Origin: Mycobacterium alsense
GTDB taxonomy: Bacteria > Actinomycetota > Actinomycetes > Mycobacteriales > Mycobacteriaceae
Direction: 5' to 3'
Length of the DNA: 64,000 nucleotides
NCBI RefSeq assembly: GCF_002086635.1
Contig: NZ_MVHD01000002.1
Location: 1 to 64,000 of the forward strand
In this document: in pieces, positions 34,174 through 45,026 of the stretch
Numbering within the stretch: the first letter of the stretch is position 1
How the letters are laid out: each line of letters starts with the position of its first letter
The notes under the pieces: model-generated
The model's database searches: none
What the model was told of the DNA's origin: nothing
The model's input: only the letters and a program-made list of their open reading frames with translations
Made by a program: the position numbers and the translations under genes

Positions 34174-35844
34174 ATGCATGTGATCACCCAGCCCGAGCTG
34201 ATGGCCGCGGCGGCCACGGACGTCGCGGGAATAGGTTCGACGATCAGGGATGCCAATGCGGCCGCGTCGGGCCTCATCAGCGATGTGGCGGCGGCGGGCG
34301 CCGACGAGGTCTCGGCCGCCGCGGCCGCCCTCTTCGGCGCGTACGCCGAGGAGTTCCGGGCGCTCGTCAACCAGGCGGCGTCCTTCCATGACCGCTTCGC
34401 CCGGGCTCTGGCCGGCGCCGGGAACGCGTACGCGCAGGCCGAATCCGCCAACGCCGCCGCGCTGACCGCGATGACGACGCGCGCATCGGCGGCGGCCACC
34501 ACCACCGCCGTGATCATGGGCGGCAGTGGCAGCCCGATACCGGATCCGGCCTACGTGAGCAACGTCCTCGCGAAATACATCGTGCCGAGGCTTTCGGACC
34601 CGACCGTGCAGGCGCTGTTCACGCCCGAGGGTCTGTACCCGTTGTTCGGTCCCAAGGACCTGACGCTGGACGTGTCGGTGGCGCGAGGGGTCGCGGCCCT
34701 GGACAACGCGATCCAGCAACAGCTGGCCGCCGGCAATCCCGTGACGGTCTTGGGTTTGTCGCAAAGCGCCGTGGTCGCGTCGCTGGAGATGGCAAGGCTC
34801 GACCCCGCGGGCGTGCCGAGTTCCCTGCCGATATCGTTTACGCTGCTTGGCGATCCGATGAATCCCAACGGCGGGCTGCTCTCGCGTTTCGCCGGCCTGA
34901 CCCTGCCGAGTCTGGGTATCACGGCCTACGGCGCGACCCCGTCCAATTCCTTCCCCACCGACGTTTTCACCGTCGAGTACGACGGCTACGCCGACTTCCC
35001 GCGCTACCCGATCAACGTCCTGTCCGACCTCAACGCCCTGGCCGGCATCGTCTTTCTGCACGACACCTACCCCGATCTCACAGCGACGCAACTCGCGTCG
35101 GCGATCACCCTGCCGACGCAGGGGCCCACCCAGACCACCTATCACCTGATTCCCACCAAGAACCTGCCGATCCTGGAACCACTGCGGGCGCTGCCCCTCG
35201 TCGGCAACCCGATCGCCGACCTGATCCAACCGGACCTGAAGGTGCTGGTGAACCTGGGCTACGGCGACCCCGCCCACGGCTATTCGACGTCGCCGGCGAA
35301 CGTGCCCACCCCATTCGGGCTGTTCCCGTCGGTCAGCCCGGGCACCGTGCTGAGCGACTTGATCGCCGGGATCCCACAGGGATTCGCCACCGCCGGGGCC
35401 GATCTCGCTGCCGGCGGCCTCCCGTCGCCGCCCAGCCTTTCACCGTTGGACATCTCGAACGCCTTGAGCGCGTTGGTCGCGCCCGGGCCCGGCGGCCCGC
35501 CGGGCATGCCCGGGTTCTCGGTCGAGGGGCTCATCGAGGGCCTGCAGACGGCCAATTCCTCCGTCGCCGGCACCATCGCGAACACCCTTTCCACGAGTTA
35601 CTCGACGCTGCTTCCGACGGCCGACATCGCGAACGCCGTCCTGACCTCCATGCCGTCCTATGACCTCAACCTGTTCGCGGATGGCATTTCCCAAGCCGCC
35701 CAGGGCGATCCGATGGGGCTCGTCAACGCGGTCGGTTACCCGATCGCCGCCGACACGGCGCTGCTGTCGCTGGCGGGCGGGTGGGAACTGATCGTCCTCG
35801 TGAACGCGGTCGTGATGATGTTCGGCGGTCAGCTGGGCGGCTGA
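34174..35844 (+). CDS. PE-family protein with PE-PPE serine-hydrolase domain (third of three tandem)
   Basis: A 556-residue protein with PE hairpin TQPELMAAAATDVAGIGSTI ending in YAQAE, then the hydrolase domain with GLSQSAVVASLEMARL, YDGYADFPRYPIN and FLHDTYP. A glycine/proline insert (PGPGGPPGMPG) precedes the conserved tail LLPTADIANAVLTSMPSYDL. H37Rv has two such genes next to ptpB (PE1, PE2), so a third points to lineage-specific duplication. It is convergent with the quinone oxidoreductase gene. Confidence 0.92.
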   Translation: MHVITQPELMAAAATDVAGIGSTIRDANAAASGLISDVAAAGADEVSAAAAALFGAYAEEFRALVNQAASFHDRFARALAGAGNAYAQAESANAAALTAMTTRASAAATTTAVIMGGSGSPIPDPAYVSNVLAKYIVPRLSDPTVQALFTPEGLYPLFGPKDLTLDVSVARGVAALDNAIQQQLAAGNPVTVLGLSQSAVVASLEMARLDPAGVPSSLPISFTLLGDPMNPNGGLLSRFAGLTLPSLGITAYGATPSNSFPTDVFTVEYDGYADFPRYPINVLSDLNALAGIVFLHDTYPDLTATQLASAITLPTQGPTQTTYHLIPTKNLPILEPLRALPLVGNPIADLIQPDLKVLVNLGYGDPAHGYSTSPANVPTPFGLFPSVSPGTVLSDLIAGIPQGFATAGADLAAGGLPSPPSLSPLDISNALSALVAPGPGGPPGMPGFSVEGLIEGLQTANSSVAGTIANTLSTSYSTLLPTADIANAVLTSMPSYDLNLFADGISQAAQGDPMGLVNAVGYPIAADTALLSLAGGWELIVLVNAVVMMFGGQLGG

Positions 35845-35857
35845 CGACGGGCCCCAC

Positions 35858-36823
35858 TCAGGGTTCGAGCACCACCTTGCCCAGCACACCGCCGTCCGCC
35901 AGGCTCTGCAGCGCCGCCTGCCCCTCGGAGAGCGGATAACGCTGCGGCGGCGGCGGTTTCAGCCCCAGGAACACCAACTGGCTCAGCCCCCAGGAGAACA
36001 GCGCGGCCGAGCCGGGGACCTTGTTCAGGTACTCGCCCCACGCGACGCCCACCACGCTGACGTTGCGCAGCAGCAACCTGTTGACCTTGACGGTGGGAAT
36101 GCCGCCGGCGGCGAAGCCGATCACCAGCAGCTTGCCGTCGATGGCCAGGACGCGAATCGCGTCGTCGAAGGCCGGTCCGCCGATGGGATCGACGACGATG
36201 TCGACGCCGCGGCCCTGCGTGTAGTCACGCACCCGGTCGGCCCAGCCGTCGGCCAGCGGCACCACCAGGTCGGCGCCCAGCGACGCGACGTAGTCGGTGG
36301 CGGTTTCCCGATGCACCACGGCCAACACCTTTTTCGCGCCCATCGCCTGCGCGACCTGGATCGCCGCGGTGCCGACACCGCCGGCGGCGCCCAGCACCAG
36401 CACCGTGTCGCCCGGCCGCATCGCGGCGCGGCGCGCCAGCGCGAAATACATGGTGTTGTAGTTCACCAGCAGCGACACGGCTTCGGCGTCGTCGAGTTCG
36501 GCGGGGCTGCGCATCACGTTGGGCACCGGGACCGCCACCCGCTCGGCATAGGCACCCAGGATGCCGAAGGCCGAAACCCGCTCCCCCACACGGAAGCCCG
36601 AGCCCGGGGGCGCCGAACGCACCACGCCCGCGGCCTCCATGCCGGGGACGAACGGCGGGGGCAACTTCAGCTGGTACTCGCCCTTGGCCAGCAGCAAGTC
36701 CGGAAAGCACACCCCGGCGGCGCGGACGTCGACGACGACGTGGTCGCCCTCCTCGACGTCGTCGATATCGGTGTAGACCACCCCGGATGGACCCGAAAGC
36801 TCCTGTACCACACAGGCTTTCAT
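35858..36823 (-). CDS. NADPH:quinone oxidoreductase-like MDR protein (Rv0149-like)
   Basis: A 321-residue zinc-free MDR-family reductase. It has VRAAGVCFPDLLLAKGEYQ, VPGMEAAGVV, the nucleotide motif VLVLGAAGGVGTAAIQVAQA and VVDPIGGPAF. It lacks the catalytic zinc ligands (PDLL replaces the GxD...H region), as in quinone oxidoreductases. ATG 36823 begins MKACVVQE, the usual first strand. It follows the SDR gene by 10 bases and matches Rv0149. Confidence 0.9.
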   Translation of the reverse strand: MKACVVQELSGPSGVVYTDIDDVEEGDHVVVDVRAAGVCFPDLLLAKGEYQLKLPPPFVPGMEAAGVVRSAPPGSGFRVGERVSAFGILGAYAERVAVPVPNVMRSPAELDDAEAVSLLVNYNTMYFALARRAAMRPGDTVLVLGAAGGVGTAAIQVAQAMGAKKVLAVVHRETATDYVASLGADLVVPLADGWADRVRDYTQGRGVDIVVDPIGGPAFDDAIRVLAIDGKLLVIGFAAGGIPTVKVNRLLLRNVSVVGVAWGEYLNKVPGSAALFSWGLSQLVFLGLKPPPPQRYPLSEGQAALQSLADGGVLGKVVLEP

Positions 36824-36833
36824 GGGGTATCGA

Positions 36834-37697
36834 TCACCGGATCGAGAAATTGGCCTGTTTAGCTGCGGACAGGTCGTCGATCTCGGTCCAGTGCGCGGCC
36901 ACCTCGTCCACCGACGGCGGCTTCTTGAACGTGACGCCCTCGTTCTGGAACAGCGCGGCGCGCTGCACCTTGCCGCCGCCGACGATGAAGATCGAGCCGG
37001 TGTCGGGCACCTCCTCGGTGCACAGGTAGGCAACGACCGGCGCCACGAAATCCGGGGTCAGGTTCTGCAGCACCTCGGGCGGCAGGATGTCCTCGGTCAT
37101 CCGGGTGGCCGCGATCGGCGCCAGCGCGTTGGTCTTGATGTTGTACTTGGCGCCCTCTTGGGCCAGCGTGTTGATCAACCCGACCAGGCCCAGCTTGGCC
37201 GCGCCGTAGTTGGCCTGCCCGAAGTTCCCGAACAACCCGCTGGTGGAGGTGGCGACGACGACCCGGCCGTAGCTCTGCTCGCGGAAATGCGGCCAGGCGG
37301 CGCGGATGACGTTGTACCCGCCGTAGAGGTGCACCTTGAGCACGGCGTCCCAGTTCTCGAAGGACATCTTGTGGAAGGTGCCGTCGCGCAGGATCCCGGC
37401 GTTGCTCACCACGCCGTGCACGGCGCCGAACTCGTCGAGCGCGGTCTTGATGATGTTGGCCGCGCCCTCCGGCTCGGCGACGCTGTCGTAGTTGGCGGCC
37501 GCGCGGCCGCCCGCGTCCTTGATCTCCTGGACCACCTGATCGGCCATGTTGTGGCCGGCTCCGGTGCCGTCACGCGCACCGCCGAGGTCGTTGACGACGA
37601 CGCTGGCGCCCTCGCGGGCGAGGGTGAGGGCGTATTCGCGGCCCAGGCCTCCGCCGGCTCCGGTGACGACGACGACGCGATCCTGCACTCCGGGCAT
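36834..37697 (-). CDS. SDR oxidoreductase, MFE-2 hydroxyacyl-CoA dehydrogenase-like (Rv0148-like)
   Basis: A 287-residue SDR. It contains VTGAGGGLGREYALTLAREG, the longer substrate-side loop VVNDLGGARDGTGAGHNMAD typical of the dehydrogenase part of peroxisomal multifunctional enzyme type 2, VSNAGILRDGTFHKM and YGAAKLGLVG (catalytic Tyr-Lys). It likely acts on 3-hydroxyacyl-CoAs. It sits between the aldehyde dehydrogenase and the quinone oxidoreductase, with 10 bases to the latter. Same order as Rv0147-Rv0149 in memory. Confidence 0.9.
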   Translation of the reverse strand: MPGVQDRVVVVTGAGGGLGREYALTLAREGASVVVNDLGGARDGTGAGHNMADQVVQEIKDAGGRAAANYDSVAEPEGAANIIKTALDEFGAVHGVVSNAGILRDGTFHKMSFENWDAVLKVHLYGGYNVIRAAWPHFREQSYGRVVVATSTSGLFGNFGQANYGAAKLGLVGLINTLAQEGAKYNIKTNALAPIAATRMTEDILPPEVLQNLTPDFVAPVVAYLCTEEVPDTGSIFIVGGGKVQRAALFQNEGVTFKKPPSVDEVAAHWTEIDDLSAAKQANFSIR

Positions 37698-37767
37698 AGG
37701 GTTCCTCTCTGATGTGGAATCTCGTGTCTAGCAAGTGGTTTCGTGCAAATGCGATCGTTGGAGATCT

Positions 37768-39195
37768 CTAGAACATTCGGCGGGCCATTTTGAACGCCCG
37801 CTCGGTGTAGGGCGGGTAGATGAAGCTCGACAGGTCGGGCCGCGTCGGCTTGGTCAGCACCGCCTTGCGGTGACTGAACTCCTCGAACCCGAACTTGCCG
37901 TGGTAGGCCCCCATGCCCGACGGCCCGACCCCGCCGAACGGCAGCTTGGCGGTGGAGACCTGGAAGGCGATGTGGTTGACCAGCATGCCGCCCGCCGGCA
38001 CCTCCCTGATCACCCGCTCGCGGGTTTCGCGCGATTTGGTGAACAGGTAGGCCGACAGCGGTTTGGGCCGCGAATTGACGAAACGTATTGCCTCGTCGAG
38101 GTTTTGGACGGTGATCACGGGCAGCACCGGCCCAAAGATCTCGTTGCGCATCAACGGCCCGTCCGGGTCGGGGTCGACGACGACGGCCGGCTGGATGCGC
38201 AGGCTCGAGGCGTCGCATTCGCCGCCGACGATGACCTTGCCGTCCCCGCCGGAAAGGTAACCGCTGATCCGGTCGAACTGGCGCTGGTTGATGATCTTCA
38301 CCCCGCCCGGCTTGTCCGAGGTGAACTTTGTGATGGCGGCGCCGATCTTGCTCACCAGTTCGTCACGAATCTTGGCGTCGGCCAACACGTAATCCGGTGC
38401 GACGCAGGTCTGCCCGGCGTTGAGCAGCTTCATCCAGGCGATCCGCTTGGCCGCCACCTCCACGTCGGCGTCGGCGGCGACGATCACCGGGCTTTTGCCA
38501 CCCAGCTCGAGCGTGCACGGGGTCAGGTGCGGCGCCGCGCCCTCGTAGACCTTGCGGCCGATCTCCGTGCCACCGGTGAACATCACGCGGTCCAGTCCCT
38601 GCGCGATCAGCTCCTGGCTCACCGACCCGTCGCCCTCGATCACCGCGATCGCGTCGTTGTCGAGGTAGCGCGGCACCAGCTCGGCCATCACCCGCGAGGA
38701 CGCGGCCGCGATCTCCGAGGGCTTGAGGATGACGGTGTTCCCGGCGGCGATCGCCCCGACCGCCGGGCCCAGCGTCAGATAGAACGGATAGTTCCAGGCG
38801 CCGATGATCAGCACGGTGCCGTACGGCTCGTACTCGATCCAGCCGCGACCCGGAAGCTGCGGCAGCTCCAGCAGTCGGTATCTGCGGCGGGTCCACCGGC
38901 GCACCCGCTTGGCGGCGTATTTGGCCTCGCCGGCGGTGGTGGCCACATCGGCGATGAAGGCCTCGAACGGACTGCGGTCCAGGTCTTCGGCGAGCGCGGC
39001 GGCGATCGCCGCCTCGTTGTCCTCCATCAACTTCTGCAGTTGCAGCAGCTGCCGCTTGCGCCACTCGATGTCGCGGGTGCGACCCGTGGCGAAGGTCTTG
39101 CGGAGCCGGTCAACCGTGGCCGCGATATCGACGGGCTGAGCCGCCACCCCGTTTTTGGATCCCGATGTCTTCGGCGTAACCGATTCGGTGGTCAT
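37768..39195 (-). CDS. aldehyde dehydrogenase, class 3 type (Rv0147-like)
   Basis: A 475-residue NAD(P)-dependent aldehyde dehydrogenase. Visible are PWNY-like IGAWNYPFYLTLGPAVGAI, ELGGKSPVIVAADADVEVAA with the general-base Glu, and AGQTCVAPDYVL with the catalytic Cys. The short form and lack of N-terminal extension resemble class 3 (fatty aldehyde) enzymes. Two adjacent ATGs exist; the second (39195) has GGAAGG at six bases and is used. It oxidises aldehydes to acids in the cytoplasm. Confidence 0.93.
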   Translation of the reverse strand: MTTESVTPKTSGSKNGVAAQPVDIAATVDRLRKTFATGRTRDIEWRKRQLLQLQKLMEDNEAAIAAALAEDLDRSPFEAFIADVATTAGEAKYAAKRVRRWTRRRYRLLELPQLPGRGWIEYEPYGTVLIIGAWNYPFYLTLGPAVGAIAAGNTVILKPSEIAAASSRVMAELVPRYLDNDAIAVIEGDGSVSQELIAQGLDRVMFTGGTEIGRKVYEGAAPHLTPCTLELGGKSPVIVAADADVEVAAKRIAWMKLLNAGQTCVAPDYVLADAKIRDELVSKIGAAITKFTSDKPGGVKIINQRQFDRISGYLSGGDGKVIVGGECDASSLRIQPAVVVDPDPDGPLMRNEIFGPVLPVITVQNLDEAIRFVNSRPKPLSAYLFTKSRETRERVIREVPAGGMLVNHIAFQVSTAKLPFGGVGPSGMGAYHGKFGFEEFSHRKAVLTKPTRPDLSSFIYPPYTERAFKMARRMF

Positions 39196-39336
39196 CATTG
39201 TCCTTCCCGAGCAGAGCCCCCCGCTGCGAGGCGAGTAACCGCTCATCGGTGATAACCGCGATCCTAGCCATCCGGTTGGTAGGGCAGAAAGGACGGATCC
39301 TGCTCCCGAACCCCCTCGAGTTCGGGAGTAGGCACC

Positions 39337-41237
<1,901 letters not shown>

Positions 41238-41297
41238 GACCCGACCACTTTACCGAATAAGTTAGTTAGCCTATACGCTTTGTGCGCAACTTCACTG

Positions 41298-41933
41298 TCA
41301 CGCGTCGGGTCGCCAGAGGGCGCCCTCGAGCAGCCGCCGCAGCACGTCGCTGATGGCCAGCAACTCCTCGTAGCTGCGGACGTACCCGGCGTAAAACCCG
41401 ACTCCGCAGAGCACGACCAGCAGCACCTCGACCAATGCCGACGCGTCGATATCGGCCACGACCTCCCGGCGCTGGATCGCGTCATTGACCACCCGCATCA
41501 GAAATTCTCGGCTAATTCTCACCGAATCGTTTTCCGCCTCACTCAATTCCGGGTGGCGTTGCGATTCGAGGACGGCGCTGATCAAAAACGCCGACACGGA
41601 CGGATTGTCGGAATTGGCACGCACCGCGGTGGAGATGAAGGCCGTCAGCCGCTCCTTCAGCGTCGTTTCGCGCTCGGCCTGCCGGATGCCGGCCCCGATC
41701 ACGAGGGCATTTGCCTGGTCCAGGACTTCTTGGTAGAGCAGCCGCTTGGTGGAGAAGTAGTGATTGATCGCCGGCCTGGTCAAATCGGCGCGGGCGGCGA
41801 CGGCCTGGAACGTGGCCCCGTCGTAGCCACGTTCGCTGAACACCTGGCGGGCCGCGTCGATGATCCGCTGACGCGTCTCGTCCGCCCTGGCGGCAGGGGG
41901 GCGTCCCGGTCGGCGGCTCGCCGGTCTCGACAT
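41298..41933 (-). CDS. TetR-family regulator (Rv0144-like)
   Basis: A 211-residue TetR protein. It has a basic proline-rich leader (SRPASRRPGRPPAARADE), then RQRIIDAARQVFSERGYDGA and FQAVAARADLTRPAINHYFSTKRLL as helix-turn-helix. It starts two bases after the pirin stop, so it is probably transcribed with pirin. It may repress pirin through the palindrome at 42934-42953, and the methyltransferase pair downstream. It matches Rv0144 in position. Confidence 0.9.
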   Translation of the reverse strand: MSRPASRRPGRPPAARADETRQRIIDAARQVFSERGYDGATFQAVAARADLTRPAINHYFSTKRLLYQEVLDQANALVIGAGIRQAERETTLKERLTAFISTAVRANSDNPSVSAFLISAVLESQRHPELSEAENDSVRISREFLMRVVNDAIQRREVVADIDASALVEVLLVVLCGVGFYAGYVRSYEELLAISDVLRRLLEGALWRPDA

Positions 41934-41935
41934 TG

Positions 41936-42901
41936 CTAAAGTGTGCCACCGCCATCGTGGGGCATTAGCGAATTCGGCGGAATGCTTCCGAATTTTCCGG
42001 ATTGGTAGTCCTGCAGCGCCTCGATCAATTCCGCGCGGGAGTTCATCACGAATGGCCCGTAGTGGAATACCGGCTCGCGAATCGGCTGCCCGCCCAGGAG
42101 CAGCACGTCGATCGCCCGGGCCTGGTGTGCGCCGACGGTGATCCGGTCGCCGGGACCGAGCACGACCAATTGCCCCGGTCGGACCGGGTGGGCTACCGGG
42201 CCGACGTATCCGCTACCGGACAGCACGTAGACCAGCGCGTTGAAGTCCCGGCGCCAGGGGATGTTGAGCCGGGCGCCGTTCGCAATCGTCGCGTGCGCCA
42301 ATGTGATCGGCGTGTGGGTGATTCCCGGTCCGCGGTGGCCGTCGATCTCACCTGCGATGATGCGCACCAGCGCCCCGCCGTCGTGCGACGCGAGCAAAGC
42401 CGCGTCCGCACCTTCGATCGCCTGGTACCGCGGCGGCGCGAATTTGTCCTTCCTCGGCAGATTCACCCACAGCTGGATGCCGTGGAATACGCCGCCGCTT
42501 TCGACCAGCTCGGCCGGCGGGGTCTCGATGTGCAGGATGCCGGAGCCGGCCGTCATCCATTGCGTCGCGCCGTCGGCGATCAGGCCGCCGCCGCCGTGCG
42601 AATCCTGGTGCGCGAATTTGCCGTCGATCATGTAGGTGACAGTTTCGAAGCCGCGGTGCGGGTGCCAATCGGTGCCCCTGGCCTCGCCCGGCTGGTATTC
42701 CACCTCGCCCATCTGGTCCATGTGGACAAAGGGATCCAGCGCGGCGGTGCTGACCCCGGCGAACGCGCGGACCACCGGGAATCCCTCGCCCTCATAGCCT
42801 CGCGGGCCGCTGGTGATGGACCGGACCGGCCGCTCGGTGTCGGCGGGCCCGGCGGGCCCGACGCGCGCCAAGGTCAGCGTGTCTGCGGTGATGGCGGGCA
42901 A
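41936..42901 (-). CDS. pirin-family protein
   Basis: A 321-residue bicupin. The metal site of pirins is complete: His80 and His82 in DWHPHRGFETVTY, His124 and Glu126 in GILHIETP. Pirins are iron-binding proteins, and some have quercetinase activity or act as redox-linked cofactors. The TTG start at 42901 is supported by a perfect GGAGGTAAG six bases upstream. Placed between dps and tetR, it suggests an oxidative or xenobiotic stress role (inference). Confidence 0.9.
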   Translation of the reverse strand: MPAITADTLTLARVGPAGPADTERPVRSITSGPRGYEGEGFPVVRAFAGVSTAALDPFVHMDQMGEVEYQPGEARGTDWHPHRGFETVTYMIDGKFAHQDSHGGGGLIADGATQWMTAGSGILHIETPPAELVESGGVFHGIQLWVNLPRKDKFAPPRYQAIEGADAALLASHDGGALVRIIAGEIDGHRGPGITHTPITLAHATIANGARLNIPWRRDFNALVYVLSGSGYVGPVAHPVRPGQLVVLGPGDRITVGAHQARAIDVLLLGGQPIREPVFHYGPFVMNSRAELIEALQDYQSGKFGSIPPNSLMPHDGGGTL

Positions 42902-42933
42902 CTCTTACCTCCTTCAACAAGGGTTGCCCATAT

Positions 42934-42953
42934 AACCGGACTGCGGTCCAGTT
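42934..42953. promoter_or_regulatory. 20-base near-palindrome upstream of pirin
   Basis: AACCGGACTGCGGTCCAGTT equals its own reverse complement at 16 of 20 positions (pattern AACYGGACYGCRGTCCRGTT). It lies 33 bases upstream of the pirin TTG at 42901 and 15 bases downstream of the dps stop. Shape and place suit a TetR dimer site; the TetR encoded just after pirin is the natural candidate. Confidence 0.5.
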
Positions 42954-42967
42954 ATTCCCCGGGTGCG

Positions 42968-43516
42968 CTAGGAGGCGCTGCGCGCGCTGCTCGCGGCGTC
43001 CCGTTCGGTCGAGGAGCCCTCGTGCGTGAGCCTGCCGCCCGCGCTTTCCAGGTGAGCGCGCACGAACCACTGGAACTTCTCCAGGTGGGCCGCCTGGCCG
43101 ATCAGCAGGTCCTGGGTGACCTTGTCGAGTTCCTCGGTCTCCTCGATGTATCCGCGGATGTCCTCGATGACGCCGTTGTAGACGAGGTCCAGCGCGGCCA
43201 GGTGCGCCTGGACACAGTCGCGGCCGACGGAGTAGTCGTCCCAGGTGCGGTCCTTGAGGATCGCCCCCGGCGTGCCCTGCGGGGACGCGCCCAGCGCCGC
43301 GATGCGCTCGGCAACGTCGTCGGCGAACCCGCGGACCGCCTCGACCTGCGGGTCGATCATCTCGTGCACGCCGATGAAGTTGGGGCCCACCACGTTCCAG
43401 TGGATGTGCTTGAGCGTGAGGTGGAGGTCGTTGTATGTGCTCAGCTGCTTTTGCAGCAACTCGGTGAGCCGCGCCGCCTGCTTGTCGGTCAGTCCCGGAA
43501 TGGTGAACTGTGTCAT
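42968..43516 (-). CDS. dps: Dps, DNA-binding ferritin-like protein of starved cells (MsDps1-like)
   Basis: A 182-residue Dps. The intersubunit ferroxidase ligands His39, His51, Asp66 and Glu70 are in HIHWNVVGPNFIGVHEMIDP and RGFADDVAERI. The C-terminal tail after ESAGGRLTHEG is short and charged, as in M. smegmatis Dps1, where it binds DNA. It stores iron using peroxide and protects DNA as a dodecamer. GGGGAG precedes ATG 43516 by six to seven bases. M. tuberculosis, as I recall, has no dps, so this is a clear difference within an otherwise conserved block. Confidence 0.95.
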   Translation of the reverse strand: MTQFTIPGLTDKQAARLTELLQKQLSTYNDLHLTLKHIHWNVVGPNFIGVHEMIDPQVEAVRGFADDVAERIAALGASPQGTPGAILKDRTWDDYSVGRDCVQAHLAALDLVYNGVIEDIRGYIEETEELDKVTQDLLIGQAAHLEKFQWFVRAHLESAGGRLTHEGSSTERDAASSARSAS

Positions 43517-43629
43517 CGATTTCTCCCCTGTTTCGCACACGGTCACTTCCCGGCATGGGTACCCGATGGTGGTTGCTGGAAACGCGGACCCCGCGCGCCC
43601 GCCGAGCACCCGGCCGGGGTCGGCCGCGC

Positions 43630-44541
43630 CTACAGCGCGCTGATGTGCTGCACCGGCAGCCGCGCGCCGCGCCGCGGCTCGTAGGCCAGTCCGCTGGCTT
43701 CGAGCAAACGGACAACCCGGTGGCGGTGCGGTCGCATGGGCTCGAGCAGTTCGAGCATGCCGGCGTCGTCGACCGGACGGCCCAACAGCGTCCAGCCGAC
43801 CATCTTCGGGATGTGGTAGTCGCCCACCGACACGGCGTCGGCGTCACCGAAGGCCCGCTGCGCGGTTTCGGCGGCGCTCCACTCGCCCACCCCCGGCAAC
43901 GACGTCAACGCCCGGCGGGCCTCCTCCGCCGGGCGCGAGACCAGCCGTTCCAGCGAGGCCGCCCGGCGGGCGCAACTCACCACCGCTTGCGCCCGCCTCG
44001 GATCGACGTTGGCGCGGTGAAATTCCCACGACGGGATGTGCCGCCACACCTCGGCCGGCGGCGGCACCCGCATCCCCTCCGGCGCCGGCCCGGGCGCGGG
44101 CGTCCCGTACCTGGACACCAGCAGGCGCCACGACCGAAACGCGTCGGCGCCGGGCACCCGCTGCTCGATGATCGCCGGTATCAGGGCCTCCAGCACCAGG
44201 GCGGTGCGGCCCAGCCGCAGGTGGGGGACGCGCCGGTGCGCGGCCGCGACCGTCGGGTCGCGCGGCACGAAACCCGAGGCGTCGTCCTCGGCGCCGAGCA
44301 CCGCGGGCAACATCTCGACGAACTCCGGCGCGCCACCGCCCCAGGCCACGCATCGGGCGGCGTTGGGCGCCGCGCGGCTGATCCGCGCCGTGACGGGCCC
44401 GCTGGGCAGCAGGCTGGTGCGCCAAATGGTGCCGTCACCGGGCAGCCGGAAGCACGGGTCCCGGGGGCCGCGGCGCAGCGGCGCCAGGGTGTTCCCGAAG
44501 CTGGCGGCCCCGGGGAACGTGACCGTGCGCTCGCTTTTCAC
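43630..44541 (-). CDS. DNA-3-methyladenine glycosylase-like HhH-GPD protein (Rv0142-like)
   Basis: A 303-residue protein with an AlkA-like C-terminal half: LTSLPGVGEWSAAETAQRAFG is the helix-hairpin-helix, and SVGDYHIPKM holds the catalytic Asp with YH. The N-terminal half (FGNTLAPLRRGPRDPCFRLP) is the beta domain. It should excise alkylated bases. The start is uncertain: GTG 44541 has GGGAG nine bases upstream; TTG 44577 is the first possible start. It is divergent from the SnoaL gene. It matches Rv0142. Confidence 0.85.
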   Translation of the reverse strand: MKSERTVTFPGAASFGNTLAPLRRGPRDPCFRLPGDGTIWRTSLLPSGPVTARISRAAPNAARCVAWGGGAPEFVEMLPAVLGAEDDASGFVPRDPTVAAAHRRVPHLRLGRTALVLEALIPAIIEQRVPGADAFRSWRLLVSRYGTPAPGPAPEGMRVPPPAEVWRHIPSWEFHRANVDPRRAQAVVSCARRAASLERLVSRPAEEARRALTSLPGVGEWSAAETAQRAFGDADAVSVGDYHIPKMVGWTLLGRPVDDAGMLELLEPMRPHRHRVVRLLEASGLAYEPRRGARLPVQHISAL

Positions 44542-44606
44542 CCTCAACCACTCCCGGTCGTGTTGTTTGACCGTCAACTCTTTCCCGAGACACTATTGCG
44601 ACTGTG

Positions 44607-45026
44607 ATGACGCCCTTCGATGGCCCACATTCCGAGCTCGCTTGGATGTTCCTGCAGAGCCTCAGTGAGGGCGGCGAGGTTGACGAAGGCTTCGCATTGC
44701 TCAGCGACGACTTCACGTACTGGAGCCTCTACACCCGTCTGTGCCTGGACAAGCAGAACTTTCGGCGCGTGGTCGACGAGCGCAAGCGCGCCGTCGAGAT
44801 CACCATCGACCTGCTGCGCTGCATCAACGAAGGCGACACGGTGGTCGTGGAGGGGGAGGCCGCGGGCACGGCGGCCGACGGCGAGCACTACGACAGCCCG
44901 TTCGTCTGCATTTTCGAGACCCGCGACGGGTTGATCGTCTCGTTGCGCGAATACAGCGACACCGCGTCGGGGGCGAAACTGTTCCCCAACTGGCGGCCCC
45001 CGCCGGCTACCGAGGCGAGACGCTGA
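44607..45026 (+). CDS. SnoaL-like / NTF2-fold protein (Rv0141c-like)
   Basis: A 139-residue protein of the SnoaL-like fold: GEVDEGFALLSDDFTYWSLY, RRVVDERKRAVEITIDLLRC, and a beta-rich end with SPFVCIFETRDGLIVSLREY. No ribosome site precedes ATG 44607 (GTG 44604 is adjacent). It ends 20 bases inside the convergent DUF427 gene. Function is unknown. By position it is Rv0141c. Confidence 0.85.
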   Translation: MTPFDGPHSELAWMFLQSLSEGGEVDEGFALLSDDFTYWSLYTRLCLDKQNFRRVVDERKRAVEITIDLLRCINEGDTVVVEGEAAGTAADGEHYDSPFVCIFETRDGLIVSLREYSDTASGAKLFPNWRPPPATEARR

